From NCBI GenBank assembly GCA_019671135.1, contig JAHRHY010000004.1, positions 868,001-932,000 on the forward strand: a DNA stretch of 64,000 nucleotides, written 5' to 3'. The notes beneath the pieces were generated by a model. That model was not told the DNA's origin. It did no database searches and saw only the letters and a program-made list of their open reading frames with translations. The translations under genes and the position numbers were made by a program. Source of the stretch: Linnemannia hyalina (taxonomy: Eukaryota; Mortierellomycota; Mortierellomycetes; Mortierellales; Mortierellaceae). Shown piece after piece: positions 1-10,633 of the stretch; within the stretch, counting starts at the first letter, position 1, and the number at the start of each line of letters is the position of its first letter.

Positions 1-780
1 CCAGGAGATATTCAACCTGCCACAATAGCGCGGTGTCGAAGGAGAATGCGACGGCGACTCATCTTGAGGGACGATTAGACAAGGCACTAACGTCATGATC
101 AGCCCCATCAAGAGACTGATCAATATCCATTTGACGATAGCCGCCTCGTTGTTGTAATACGTAGTCGCCACCTTGTCGGTATAATAGTGGACCTGGTGGT
201 AGTAGAGGTGGTTACGAGCTGTACCTGCAGTTGCAACAATGGTGGTCTCCTCAGGAGTGTAATTGCATCTCACATCCAATCTGCGACAAAGACCTCGGAC
301 CCAGGACCACAGCTCTGTCATAACATCGATGGTTCTCCTCCTAGCCCTGATCTTGTTGTCGTAGTTGTCGCATTTATCTCCTCTGTGAGCTGCCATCTTG
401 TTAGACACCCGACCTCGACGGCGGCCGTACAACGGCGTACTCCTACTCCTACTCCTCCTGGTCTTCCCCATGGCCACAGTAGGACTCTCACTCGGATCAT
501 CAACAAGCCAAGGAGGAGGAGAAGGAGTAGGATAGGAGACACGAACCGTGGAGGGGTTCAAAGACCGGGTCCTCGCATATAACTCCCGTCGCCTTTCCAA
601 TAGTTCGACCATCATGTTCTCCTCATGGTAATCCCTACAGTCACCCTCCTCCTCGTCGTCATCATCGCTGTCATCGTGGTCGTCTGGTGTTGGCGGGGCT
701 GTTTCGGTACTGGGTGGAGGCTCTCGGTAGTCGGTGAATAGGCCACCTGTCGAGGGGATCGGCGTCGCCGGTTCAGTCAT
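1..780 (-). CDS. Hypothetical single-pass membrane protein (3' part missing)
   Basis: An uninterrupted frame of 260 codons starts at the ATG at 780-778 and is still open at the window edge, so the C-terminus lies outside. The protein begins with a Pro/Thr-rich stretch and then a strongly acidic run (Asp/Glu about residues 30-42). A basic Arg/Ser-rich region follows (about 95-125). One hydrophobic segment suitable for a membrane helix lies near residues 215-240 (KWILISLLMGLIMTLVPCLIV region truncated here to its core, ISLLMGLIMTLVPC). No signal peptide is visible, so a cytosolic N-terminus ahead of a single anchor is the simplest topology. I do not recognise the family and assign no function. 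The lack of any stop over 780 bases supports real coding. Confidence 0.6.
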   Translation of the reverse strand, partial: MTEPATPIPSTGGLFTDYREPPPSTETAPPTPDDHDDSDDDDEEEGDCRDYHEENMMVELLERRRELYARTRSLNPSTVRVSYPTPSPPPWLVDDPSESPTVAMGKTRRSRSRSTPLYGRRRGRVSNKMAAHRGDKCDNYDNKIRARRRTIDVMTELWSWVRGLCRRLDVRCNYTPEETTIVATAGTARNHLYYHQVHYYTDKVATTYYNNEAAIVKWILISLLMGLIMTLVPCLIVPQDESPSHSPSTPRYCGRLNISW

Positions 781-1494
781 GATCGGTCGTAGTAGAGAGC
801 AAGGAGCAAGAAGAAGGAAAGGGGAGTTGTCGTTTTTCTTGGAGTTTGTGAAATTTGGTGATGTTGCGTCTTCTTTGAGGAGTGATACCAAGGAGAGGAA
901 GGAGAGAATAGGAGGAGTAGAGGTAGTAGATCCTGAAGACTGACTCACTGGGTCTGTTGTTGCTTTGAAAAGAGAGAAAAGTAAATCTGTGGGGTTGAAG
1001 ACAGAAGAGCGTTTTTCTTCAAGGCAACAAAGGGTGACGAGGAACCAAACGACAAAGAAGCAAAAACAAAAGACGTGTGTTTGATTCTTACAAGTCTGGG
1101 TGAAAACGAAAGGGTGATCGTGGGTGGGTGTTTAAAAAGGTCGTGTGGGTGTGGTGTAAAAGAAAGAAGTGGGATAGTGTTAACACAACAAAAAAGCGGG
1201 TGGAAGGGGAAAAGAGATAGAGATAGAGGTAAAGAACGAAAAGAGGACAAAAGGAGAGATAGTGATGGCGATCCATAGCAAAGCCAAGGGTCATGTGTAC
1301 GGCGTGTTTGATCAGTTCACGAAACAATCAAGAACTGTGGTATATTTTTTTGGTGGCGCATATCTTTTTCTGCTTGTCTTTGCTGAAGGCAGGACGCCCT
1401 TGTAGTGTTGTATTATGTTGTGTTGTCTCTTTTATTATCATCACAATCGTTCATCCAGGGTCGTTACAAGGATAAATAAATAGTCTCTATGTCC
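781..1494. other. Intergenic region between the partial membrane protein and aspartic protease 1
   Basis: This is the upstream side of the minus-strand gene ending at 780 and the downstream side of the protease at 1495. It is purine-rich on the plus strand around 780-1270 (pyrimidine-rich on the coding strand), like the leaders of other genes here. Short open frames in it are low-complexity and overlap each other. No gene is supported. Confidence 0.5.
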
Positions 1495-4032
1495 TTACAA
1501 CACAAACGCAGTAACAACCCCAACAGCTGCAACAGTCAACGCACGCGACACTGATAACAACTGGCCAGCACCACTTGTAATAACACCACTATTACCATTG
1601 TTGTTGTTACCACCGCTTCCACCGTTACTACCATTTCCGCTTCCAGTATTTCCAGAGTCTCCTGTCCCGGGTTGTACAGTTCCGACTGGTCCAGTACCAG
1701 AGTTTCCTCCAACAGCCAACTGGGCGAACCCGATCCTTCCTCCAGGGACAGATGGGTCAAAGTCATAGATCGAGTACACGTTCTTCAAAAACACCGCGCC
1801 CAACAGCCAGTCCTAAACATGGGTAGGAAACTATAGAGTTAATATTTCATCGGGGATGGGATGAGGGGGGGGGTCGAAACGGAAACAAACGCGTATTAAT
1901 TTGTACCTTGATGGGGACGGTGGCACCCATGGGGTACATGGCAGAACTCAAGCAGATGACGCGTCCAGTGTTGAGCGTGGCATAGTTGTCCTGGATAGCA
2001 AACGACCGGTAGGGGATGGTTGTCACAAAGTTGCCGAGGGTGATCGTGATGGGCGTGTTGCCATCACATGGCACAAACCAGCCATACTCCGTCTATGTTC
2101 ACAAAGAGGGATCGACATATTAGCAACCTACTGCTTTCCTGTGTCATATTCTTTCATTCGTTTCCATTTGCCAACAGAAAAAAAGGTGGATCGCCTTGCG
2201 CTTACGGTTTTGAAACTTCCGGGGATGGCGGCGTGAATAGAGTCGGCAACGGCCTCAGGGACAACCATGAGGGAAGTGCCTGTATCAATAGTTGCTCTGG
2301 CGCCTCCTGTTGCAATCTCCTTTCCATTGATGTTCATACCAGTGACAGAAACCTATGTTCACGAATAAAGAATAAAGACAACGTTGTTATAGCTGACAAT
2401 CATATTTGCAGCGAGCAGCCAAGACATGTTCAACATAGGCAGACGTGATTGTAGTACCATCCAGGGGGTATCGCCGACACAGTTGACATATGTGATGGGC
2501 TCCTTGTAGCGAGCAGGGTTGGCACCTCCGAATGTAATCTCTCCACCGGCAGCATTGCTACGCTTAGAGGCCTGGGTGGCTGGGTCGTTTGCCTGGAGCC
2601 ACACGCCGATTTGGTTCTTGCCCAGAGCCTTTGATGTCGAAAGAACCTTCAGAATTGGAGCGTCGCCTACAGTTGGTCCAAACAAAGAATTAAGGTTAGA
2701 ACTGAAGCTTGCAATTCGTTTCCGGGGTGGCACGACAAAAGTCCTGCTAGGCTTACCGGGTGCGGTGGACCAGAGACCCATAATTCCATCGACAGTGGGA
2801 GGCAACGATGCCTGATTGACATTGACGAGACCAGCTACGCCCTTGAAGTTGAGGTTTCCAATGCCATATTGTTCCTGTAATATGTTCAAAAATATGGCTG
2901 CTAGTCAGTTGCTTGTTTTCTTATGCCATGAGAGAGGACCAAGGTCAGTTTCATCATAACATAATAACTTACTGTTATGTAGACCCCCGAAACCTTGTCT
3001 CCACTGACATACTGAGCAGCGAACGGGACTGTCGACAACACTGCGGAGCTATATATCAAACAGAAACAAAACAAAATGCCTGTCAGGGTTACGAGGTGAT
3101 CTAGTTGAAAAAGTGAGGAAAGCATTTTGCCCAAACTGTAAAAGAGAAACGAGAGAGTCATGAAAAAAGAAGGGCTAACCTGGAGAGGGCGGGGTTGAAG
3201 TGATTGGTGATGTTTGCACATGCACCTGCGATGCAGCCACTGGAAACGACCCAGGTGACAAAACTGCCAGTGTCGATGGCCAGGTTGAACTTTTGTGGAG
3301 GCGTTCCCAATGTTATTGGCACCGCTAATAAAGAGAGCGAAGGGAATGACGATGACATTTGTATTTCCCGTTAGTGTTAATTTTAGTGGTACCAGGGACA
3401 AACAAACAATGAATCCGAACCCGAACCCGGTTCAATAAGGAAGATAAGAGACGCACTGTAGAGGACATCGCCATAGACGCTGGTGAGGGTGATATCCGAA
3501 CTAGCCTGGCGCTTCCTGAGGTAGTGTTTTGCTGCTGCGAACGAGTTCCTGTTCTCGGGGATGTTGTGGACCTCGATTGGGACACTATTTAATAGGCGGT
3601 AAATGATCAAAAGTGTTATACAAATGGTCCGTTGGAGAGAAAAAGGGAGTGTGGTAAATGAAATGATTGGAGGTTCTCTAGTTCGTCCTTTTTTTCTTTT
3701 CTTGGCTCGGGAACAAATAAGCAAGCAAGGAGGACCAGTCTTTTTTTATAGTAGTGTCACTCCACCTTGTCATTCAAAGCGATTACTCCTATGAGTGTGT
3801 AAGGAATGAGAGAAAGTCTAACTTTCCGAGTGAATCGCAAACGTCGCAACGTCTTATTGTCGGTTCGTGGGGTTCCGCTGTAAGTTATATGGGAAGGGGT
3901 TTCCCTGAGAGAAGCGAGAACGTACGTGAAGACGGTTCCTAGTTCGGTTCCTACTACCGTCTCTTCTTCAGCAGCGACAGCCGAGGCGGCTGCGAGGACG
4001 ACTGCGGCCGCCAGGGAGTATTTGAAGAGCAT
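1495..4032 (-). CDS. Pepsin-type (A1) aspartic protease, secreted, probably GPI-anchored, copy 1
   Basis: Nine exons (4032-3926, 3584-3457, 3324-3180, 3048-2973, 2874-2757, 2666-2458, 2352-2206, 2092-1907, 1812-1495) join with canonical GT-AG introns into 1,434 nt, or 477 residues. The protein starts with a signal peptide (MLFKYSLAAAVVLAAA). A short propeptide-like stretch with a basic LRKRQ site follows, then two catalytic aspartates: Asp96 in DTGSFVTW and Asp284 in DTGTSLMV. After the catalytic fold comes a Gly/Asn/Ser-rich linker and a hydrophobic C-terminal tail (ALTVAAVGVVTAFVL), the layout of a GPI-attachment signal. The expected role is cleavage of peptide bonds at the cell surface or wall, as in fungal yapsin-like enzymes. 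The paralogue at 4819-7005 lies immediately upstream on the same strand. The first intron is unusually long (341 bp). The family call is secure; the substrate is unknown. Confidence 0.9.
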
Positions 4033-4818
4033 TAAAATAAGATAAGGAAGGGAGAGAAGGAGGAGGGCGGCGTCGTAAGGAGAGCGGAGGAAGGGTGGAA
4101 GTAGAGGAGGTGAAGGAGAAGGGAGCAGGTCAGTACAGGGATGGGCAGTACGAAAGTAGGGGTAAAGCGAAGTGGAAGGAAAGGGGATGAAGGTGTAAGT
4201 AAAGGCAAGAGGCAGATAGAATAAACAGAAAAAGAAAGAGTAGACCAAGGAAGTAGAGAGTCCAGGTCAAAGAATAGGGTATGGATGATGAATGAATGGG
4301 AAACTGACGCTCTTATTCTTCTTCCCTGGGCATGGTCAGAAGAAGGGAGCAGAGCAGAGGGAACAGGGGGCGTCGGTTTTGAAGTGGTTACAGTTCGCCA
4401 CTGTTGAAAATTGAGAGCAATAAGTAAAGAGAATACAAAATGCGCCGCATATGTCAACAAGGCAGAGGGCAGCCTGTTTCGCACTTGCTCAATGGGAGTG
4501 GAGAGGAAAGGAGGGACTGACATCTCATCTTGAAGCTCACAAATAAAGACACAGGGAAAAACCACGCACTCGTTTCTTCTTCCTTCTCCCACCATATTCA
4601 TATGTGATTTTCCCTCTGTCAACTCGTCCTTTCAATTGGAGCGTCATGGACCGAGAGTCGTAGTGGTATGGGAGAGACAACGCAATGATCACCTCCCTCA
4701 CACCTTTATTGGCTTTTGCTCCACATCTTTGTCATCGACATCATAGATAAAAGTAGATTATACATGTACATAAATTCTTTCCCCCCACCCCATCCCCGCG
4801 CCCTTGCTGGAAGTGGCA
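4033..4818. other. Spacer between the two aspartic protease genes
   Basis: This holds the promoter and leader of copy 1 and the 3' end of copy 2. Open frames inside it are low-complexity Ser/Leu/Pro-rich shadows of a pyrimidine-rich leader. No additional gene is supported. Confidence 0.5.
4705..4710 (-). terminator. Poly(A) signal candidate for aspartic protease copy 2
   Basis: TTTATT on the plus strand reads AATAAA on the minus strand, about 110 bases beyond the stop codon at 4819-4821. Confidence 0.4.
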
Positions 4819-7005
4819 TTAGGCGAATATGGCCACAGCAACAGCAATCGCAGTCAAGGCCTGAAGCATACTCGACAACATTGCTCCTCTACTTCCTGCG
4901 GCATTACCACTGCTACTATCAGTGCTGTTATCCAGCGAGCTGTTGCTGCTGCTGCCGCCCGACCCAAGGGAAGCAAGGCCAATCCTTCCCTTCGGGGTGC
5001 TGAAATCAAACACCGTGTACACGTTCTTCAGGAACGCGTCTCCCAACAACCAGTCCTATCGTCGAAAGAAAAAAAAGGTGGAGAGAGGTTAATTCAACGA
5101 AACAAGTGAATGCGTTTTAAAGTGAAAATAAAAAGAGAAGCAAACTTACAGCGATGGTGGCGGTGTCGCCGGTGGGGTACATGGCAGCACTCAAACAGAC
5201 CGTTGCACCAGTGTCAGTGGTGGCAGTCTGGTCCTGGACTGCCAAGGCAGTGTAAGGGATCGTGAACTGGCGTGTCCCGAATGTGATCGTAATAGAGTAA
5301 TTTCCCTTGCATGGCAAGAACCATCCCACTTTTGACTAATTCACAACGAAAAAAAATGCGACAAAGAGAACCATTAGTAAGGCCGCAAAAAATCCAGCGA
5401 AAGGGGGGGGAAGGTGGGACATAACACAAGGAAAAACATAACAAAAGAGCTGGAGATGAAGAAATCTTTACGTCTTTGATAGCGCCGGGGATGGCACCGT
5501 TGATGGCGTCCGAGACAGTTTGAGAGACGAGCATGAGGGAGGTACCGGTGTCGAGGGTTGCCATAGCACCCGAGGTGTTGATGGTCTGACCGTTCACCTT
5601 TAGCCCTCCCACTGGGATCTATTTTCAAGAAAAGATTATTCCATGGAACAAAATTAATACACAGAGCATGGTCGCCAATCGCTTTTCGACTTTCAACAAA
5701 CAAACAATCAACAAATACAACAGCCTTTTTCTTGTTCGTTTATAAATGACAAACTTACGGTCCAGGGACTGTCGCCACCGCAATCGACGTACGAGATATC
5801 ACCCGAATACTTCGACGTATCTGCGCCTCCAAAAGTAATCTCTCCACCAGGCGCATTCTCCTCAGAAGACGAACCCTTGAGCCACACTCCGATCTGGGGC
5901 TGGGTCAGTGCACTAGAGTTCTTGAGGACGTTAAGGATAGGCACGTTGGATCCTGCAGGGTAGTACCAGAGCCCCATGATGCCGTCGACTGTTGGTCCCA
6001 TCGCCGAGCTGTCCTGTGTTACTAGGCCGACTGCACCCTTGAACGATAATGATCCTAAAGTGTACTTCTCCTAGTAACATCAAAGGATAGAGTATTATGC
6101 TTTAGCTGGAGGTGAATGCGCGTAGTGATACAGTTAGCGGGTAATTGTGAAATGGGTGTACTCACGGAGATGTATGACCCTGCGACTTCGGAACCATCGA
6201 CGTATGAGATGTTGAAAGGCGTTGTCGACTGTTGGCACGATCTACGAGGAGAAGCAACACAACAAGGCGGTCAAGTAAGTCAAGCAGGTCAAAGTCAGAC
6301 ATGGGCGAAAGTATTGTCAAACGAACACTCCTTTTTAAGAAAAAACTTACGATGATGCGGCACAATCGAAGCGATCGGTGACTTTACTGCAGAGGCTTGA
6401 GGTACAGCTACTGGCGACAACCCAAGTGACGGGACTACCTGTATCGATCGCCAGGTTGAACTTTTGGGCAGGTGTTCCAAGACCCAAAGGGACAGCTGTT
6501 GCATATATTTTTTTTTCATTACGAGACAGTTGGATGCGATGTTATTCGTTAGATTTTATTTTTGTTTCTGGTGTTAGTCCAAATACCAGAACACAGGAGG
6601 ATGGGAACTTACTATACATGACGTCACCAGTGATGCTGGTTAATGGACTTGTGGAGGACATGCCCCGCTTGTGGAGGTATCGCTTGGTGGCAGAATCTGC
6701 GTTTCTGTGGGCAGAGTTGGAATGCCTATCCATCTGCACGCTGGGTGATCAAACGAGAGGAAGGAAGGAATTTGTCAGTCAGGGAAGAAAGGGATGATCA
6801 GTTATGAGAGGTGATAAGATCAAACGATGTCGCATATCACACACGTCGAGTATCAATCCCTTTTGTTGATGAGGGAATGGAGAAGGGGAAGGAGAGAGTG
6901 GGTGAGTGAGTGGGTAGGTGGGATAACATACGTGTGCAAACCTGCTGCTACGACTGTTGTCGACGCACACAGCAGAGCAATCGCGGCAGAGAAGTTGAGC
7001 AGCAT
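4819..7005 (-). CDS. Pepsin-type (A1) aspartic protease, secreted, probably GPI-anchored, copy 2
   Basis: Eight exons (7005-6932, 6740-6613, 6495-6351, 6241-6166, 6070-5759, 5618-5472, 5335-5150, 5055-4819) give 1,305 nt, or 434 residues. A signal peptide (MLLNFSAAIALLCAST) is followed by a basic propeptide end (YLHKRG). The catalytic aspartates are Asp85 in DTGSPVTW and Asp268 in DTGTSLML. The Ser/Gly/Asn-rich linker and hydrophobic end (ALTAIAVAVAIFA) again fit GPI anchoring. Five internal exons have the same lengths as in copy 1 (128, 145, 76, 147 and 186 nt). The single 312-nt exon here corresponds to two exons (118 and 209 nt) there, so one intron was gained or lost after duplication. 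The expected location is the plasma membrane or wall, where it would process surface proteins. Confidence 0.9.
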
Positions 7006-8115
7006 TCTTGGTGAAGGGTATGAGGGATGAAGAAGTAAAGAATGGGGAGAGTGGGGAGAGTGGGAATGGGTGAAGAAGGAAACGAGAAATAAGAGGAGTG
7101 ACGATATGATAAAAAGCGAAGTAAGAAGGGTGAAGATGTGATAAAAGGGAAGCAAAAAGAGATGAAAAGGAGGAGAAAAGATGGTGTAATAAAGATGGAC
7201 AAAGTTGGCAAAGAAGCGAAAGGGTTCCAGGGTATTTAAAGGTGTCGAGCTAATTCAAGAACACCACGGAGCAACCCTTTCTCCGAAGACAAAAAGACCC
7301 TGCCTCAAAGGCGTGTGGAGTGACAAAGGTGAAAAATCTGTATTTGGGAGAATCAGCATCTGCTGGACGAATCGAATCACGCAAGGACCACGTTCTCTCT
7401 TCGAATAACTGGCAAACGAAAATAAAAAAAAAGCACAGGCATGATATTATTGACACTATATGACACCCTCGATAGGCTTTCGTTTCAATGGTGTGCTGCC
7501 ATCTATGACCAGCCTTCACCCATGCCAAGAACAGCCTTAACAAGGAGCCCCCTACCTATCTCGACAGTCTATGGGTAAAAGTGAGTGTATGCCATCATTA
7601 CTTCTCCTTGCTCATAGACGATTTCATTCCGGCAAAATGCAGGACATCGTAGCTTTTTGAGGCGAAGTTTTCTCCGTTGTCTCCTGGCCTGGAGCCACCA
7701 CAGCCCATTCAAAATAATTTGCTCTCTTTTGCTCTATCAACAGAGAGGTATCATACAGTTCATACAGCTCGTTCGCGGTTTTTATTATTTACACGCTCAC
7801 ACTCTTTACAAATACAATGACTGGTCCTTTGCTCTCTTCAGCTGGTCAAAGGGTAGGGCGGAGTCAGTCAACTAGGGGAAAGGGGTGTCCAGTGCATTTA
7901 TAGCAAATCCTTGCACCAATTGGCCTGCTGCGAAGTCCAAGACGATGCTGCATATGTGTAAGAATTCGCCACTCTGTTTGTCTTTATGGCCCAGTATGCC
8001 AGACTTACACTGCGCCATCTTGACACGATAGCTGGACGACCGTAAATAGACCAAGTCCCATGGTCTCCCAAAGGCAACCACATCTTTCTGTCCGTCTGTT
8101 CTTTATGCACCGGTT
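7006..8115. other. Intergenic region upstream of aspartic protease copy 2
   Basis: This is about 1.1 kb between the protease start and the end of the IMP1 gene. A TTTAAATA box on the minus strand (7233-7240) lies about 230 bases upstream of the protease ATG. The part next to the ATG is pyrimidine-rich on the coding strand. No gene is supported. Confidence 0.4.
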
Positions 8116-9070
8116 AGGAGAACTCCACAATCTCCTCAAGACCGTTGTTAATCCACTTGGGGCTAGGCCATAACTAGAAACAAAAGAAGTCGGGCAGTTA
8201 GGACAATGGCAAACAACACACGGACGTCAAGTTGATCCTAGGTGAAAATAAAGTAGGATCTGGCCAACTAACTTACCCGGGCAAAAACGCGCCCGAGAAC
8301 TAATCCTCCACTGACAGGACCATAAGCACGCGAGTCGGTCGAGTTGCTCAGGTTATCGCCCATCAGCCAGTAGTGACCAGGTGGGACCTATAAACAGTCA
8401 AAAACAAAGGGAAGCTTGGTAAATACAATAGTCCCGAATGTCTCTCGGCCTTGTTCTTCAACCAATTGGTCCATGATCTGAACAGAACAAACCCAATAAG
8501 TGCATAGAAAACGTACGGTAATATACTGGCGGTGAGGAGAGACGGGATCGATGACAACCTTATCTCCAGGGACACCAATGATCCGTTTGCAGACGAGCTT
8601 CGAGGGGTCTGTAGGGGAGACGGCCACGACCAAATCTCCAGTGCCGAGCTTCGAGAACCGTTGGGTCAGATGTTCAAAGCCGACGATGTCACCTGTCATG
8701 TTGAGTGTTGGCAGCATTGAAGGACCAAAGCACTGAATGGGTTGTAAAGTGTCGAGGGAGAGGGAGGAGTGTTCATAGCGCAGAAAGAAAGAAGGTGTTA
8801 ATGTGTTTGTTGAGTGGATGAGTGAGTGTTGACATTTGAAATTGTGAAGAGTGTTGTTGAAATGGTCGCGTGATGGGTGCGAGTGTGAGTTTAGAGGAGA
8901 GCGCAAAAAAGGTACGAAATAGTACAATAACGTGTTCATTCGAGGAGAGCAAAAGTGAATTCGAAGAGGGCATGCCTTACCCAGGTGAATTCGGCGACGT
9001 GGTTGTTGAAGAGCTGGACTCCGCAGGCAACCTGGAGGACCAGAGCTGCACTCTTGAGGTACTTTGACAT
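8116..9070 (-). CDS. IMP1: Mitochondrial inner membrane protease subunit 1 (S26 signal peptidase family)
   Basis: Exons 9070-8981, 8732-8517, 8387-8277 and a last exon from 8173 encode a small S26-family peptidase. It removes sorting signals from proteins at the outer face of the inner mitochondrial membrane. The N-terminus has one short membrane-anchor-like segment. The catalytic serine is Ser35 in CFGPSMLPT and the general-base lysine is Lys79 in [10 protein letters not shown]. The conserved box [15 protein letters not shown] follows in exon 3. The last exon begins Leu-Trp-Pro-Ser. Its end is uncertain: one frame stops near 8150, while the frame reading [10 protein letters not shown] to a stop at 8116 resembles the yeast Imp1 C-terminus as I recall it. 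The exact bases around 8158-8162 decide this. The gene is divergent from ATP19, 298 bp away. Confidence 0.85.
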
Positions 9071-9368
9071 GGAGCCGTTGTGGGTTGGAGGAAGGTTAAA
9101 AGGAGAGCAAAGGGAAGGAGAGAAAGGAAAAGGGGGGCAGACGACCAACAGTCAGTCAAACCAGGGCAGGGCACACAACAGGGCACACCAGTGCACACCC
9201 CCTCCCCCATCATTTTTGAGAATGGAACAGAACGGCAATGATTCAAGGATTATATACACGTGACCACTCGTGACGTAGAGATTCCGGTTGCCCGGGTTGT
9301 CTTCTGGCTACAGCGAATCATCTCACCTTCTTCACCTACCTTCTTCATCAACCAACAACACATCCAAC
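9071..9368. promoter_or_regulatory. Shared bidirectional promoter of IMP1 and ATP19
   Basis: The two start codons lie 298 bases apart on opposite strands. The interval contains TATATA at 9251-9256, immediately followed by CACGTGAC (9257-9264), an E-box of the Cbf1 type. TGACGTAG (9271-9278), an ATF/CREB-like core, lies just beyond. These sites are 90-120 bases from the ATP19 ATG and about 180-210 from the IMP1 ATG. Co-regulation is inferred from the layout and is not shown. Confidence 0.5.
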
Positions 9369-10081
9369 ATGGGAGCTGAGTACATCGTCTTTGGCCGCGC
9401 CATCCCCACCTACAAGGTACTTTTGGCTGCCAGCTTGCAGGAGCTATACTTTTCAGCCAACATACAACGGCACAGCCAGTACCCGAGAACAAGGACTTCT
9501 TCCGACAACGGCCGCAAGAGTAGATCGGATGATCAGCGTCAAGGAACTCATAACAGATCACCGCGGATTGCATACCCAAGAGTGCCGGGAACGAAGGCAT
9601 CAGGAACAACAGGAGATATTTTCATAGTCTTTTTTTTGGAAAACGGAGGCGAGCACTGGTACCTTAAACGAGATCAATTCACCTTTTAAAGGACCCAGAA
9701 AGGCGATCAGGGAGGACATATCACCAATTTTGACTAGGAACGCCACACATACAAGAATACTCCAGGAGAGGAGAACACTCGCCTGTTCACATCACTCTCG
9801 TCACAACCAACAATCATACCCGCGACCCATCAGCAAATGTACGTCCAACACGTACCACGCACACATCTGCTAACCACCGTCCCTTCGCTCCTCATACCTG
9901 CCCCCAACCAAATTAGTTGGCTCTTGCCACCTACGCTGCCGTTGCCGCCCCCATCATCCTCATGCAGGCTGGCAAGAAGGAGGCCCCCGTCAACGTCATC
10001 CAGGCCGCTTCTCAGGACGAGGAAGCCTTCATCCGCGAGTTTATCAAGGCCGCCGAGGAGGACCAGACCAAGAACGTTTAA
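9369..10081 (+). CDS. ATP19: Mitochondrial F1Fo-ATP synthase subunit k (Atp19-like)
   Basis: Two exons (9369-9416 and 9917-10081) joined across a 500-bp GT-AG intron give 213 nt, or 70 residues. The protein starts MGAEYIVFGRAIPTYK and continues LALATYAAVAAPIILMQ, a single membrane helix. A charged C-terminus rich in Glu, Gln and Lys follows, facing the matrix or intermembrane space. Size and sequence order match the fungal subunit k family (yeast Atp19 is about 68 residues), which associates with the dimeric Fo part of complex V in the inner membrane. The intron is over twice the coding length, which is unusual here. The gene shares its promoter region with IMP1. The family call is good; the fine role (dimer stabilisation) is from family knowledge. 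Confidence 0.85.
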
Positions 10082-10158
10082 AATACATTTAGGAACTGGA
10101 TCGACATTAAAATCATACAACCATTACACGCCCATTACAGGATTTTTTTTCGTAATAC

Positions 10159-10164
10159 AATAAA
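10159..10164 (+). terminator. Poly(A) signal candidate for ATP19
   Basis: AATAAA lies 78 bases after the ATP19 stop codon, at a normal distance for a cleavage signal. Confidence 0.4.
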
Positions 10165-10633
10165 ACCGACACTTTTTGACGGGAGACACTCAGGCAGGGG
10201 GCTAATTTTTTTGATTGAAAAAGTTCAATTGGATTTTTTTGGTTCAGATCAAGAGGAATGAGGATTGGATTCGTTGAAGTGCGAGTTGCCGTGTTTTTTT
10301 TTTTTTTTTCATTCTTGAAGGAGAAAGTTTTTTAAAAAAAAAAGGTAGTCTTGCTAGGTTTGCTAGACATGGATGCGCGACGAGTTCTTCATCAATATTC
10401 CAGACAGACGAGAAAACGAGGCAGCTTTTGTTGTTTGTGTGTTCAAAACATTCAAGATGGCATTTTAATGATGTGTTGTTACAAAGAGAAAAGTCGAAAG
10501 ATAAGAAGAAAAAAGAAAGAAAGAATGGGGGGTATGTGGATGTTTGTGTTATCTATGTACTATGAATAATATGAGTGGAGTATATGCTTGTGCATGTAAG
10601 AGTGATATGAGAAATTAACCTCGCCTTTTTTTT
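10165..10633. other. Convergent 3' spacer between ATP19 and the P-type ATPase
   Basis: This is AT-rich, with several homopolymer runs of T (around 10295-10310) and A (10332-10342). Both flanking genes end here. No coding signal is seen. Confidence 0.5.

Noticed and set aside
4032..4622. A 196-codon minus frame upstream of aspartic protease copy 1
   Set aside because: Ser/Leu/Phe/Pro-rich product of a pyrimidine-rich leader, with a different frame from the signal peptide start at 4032.
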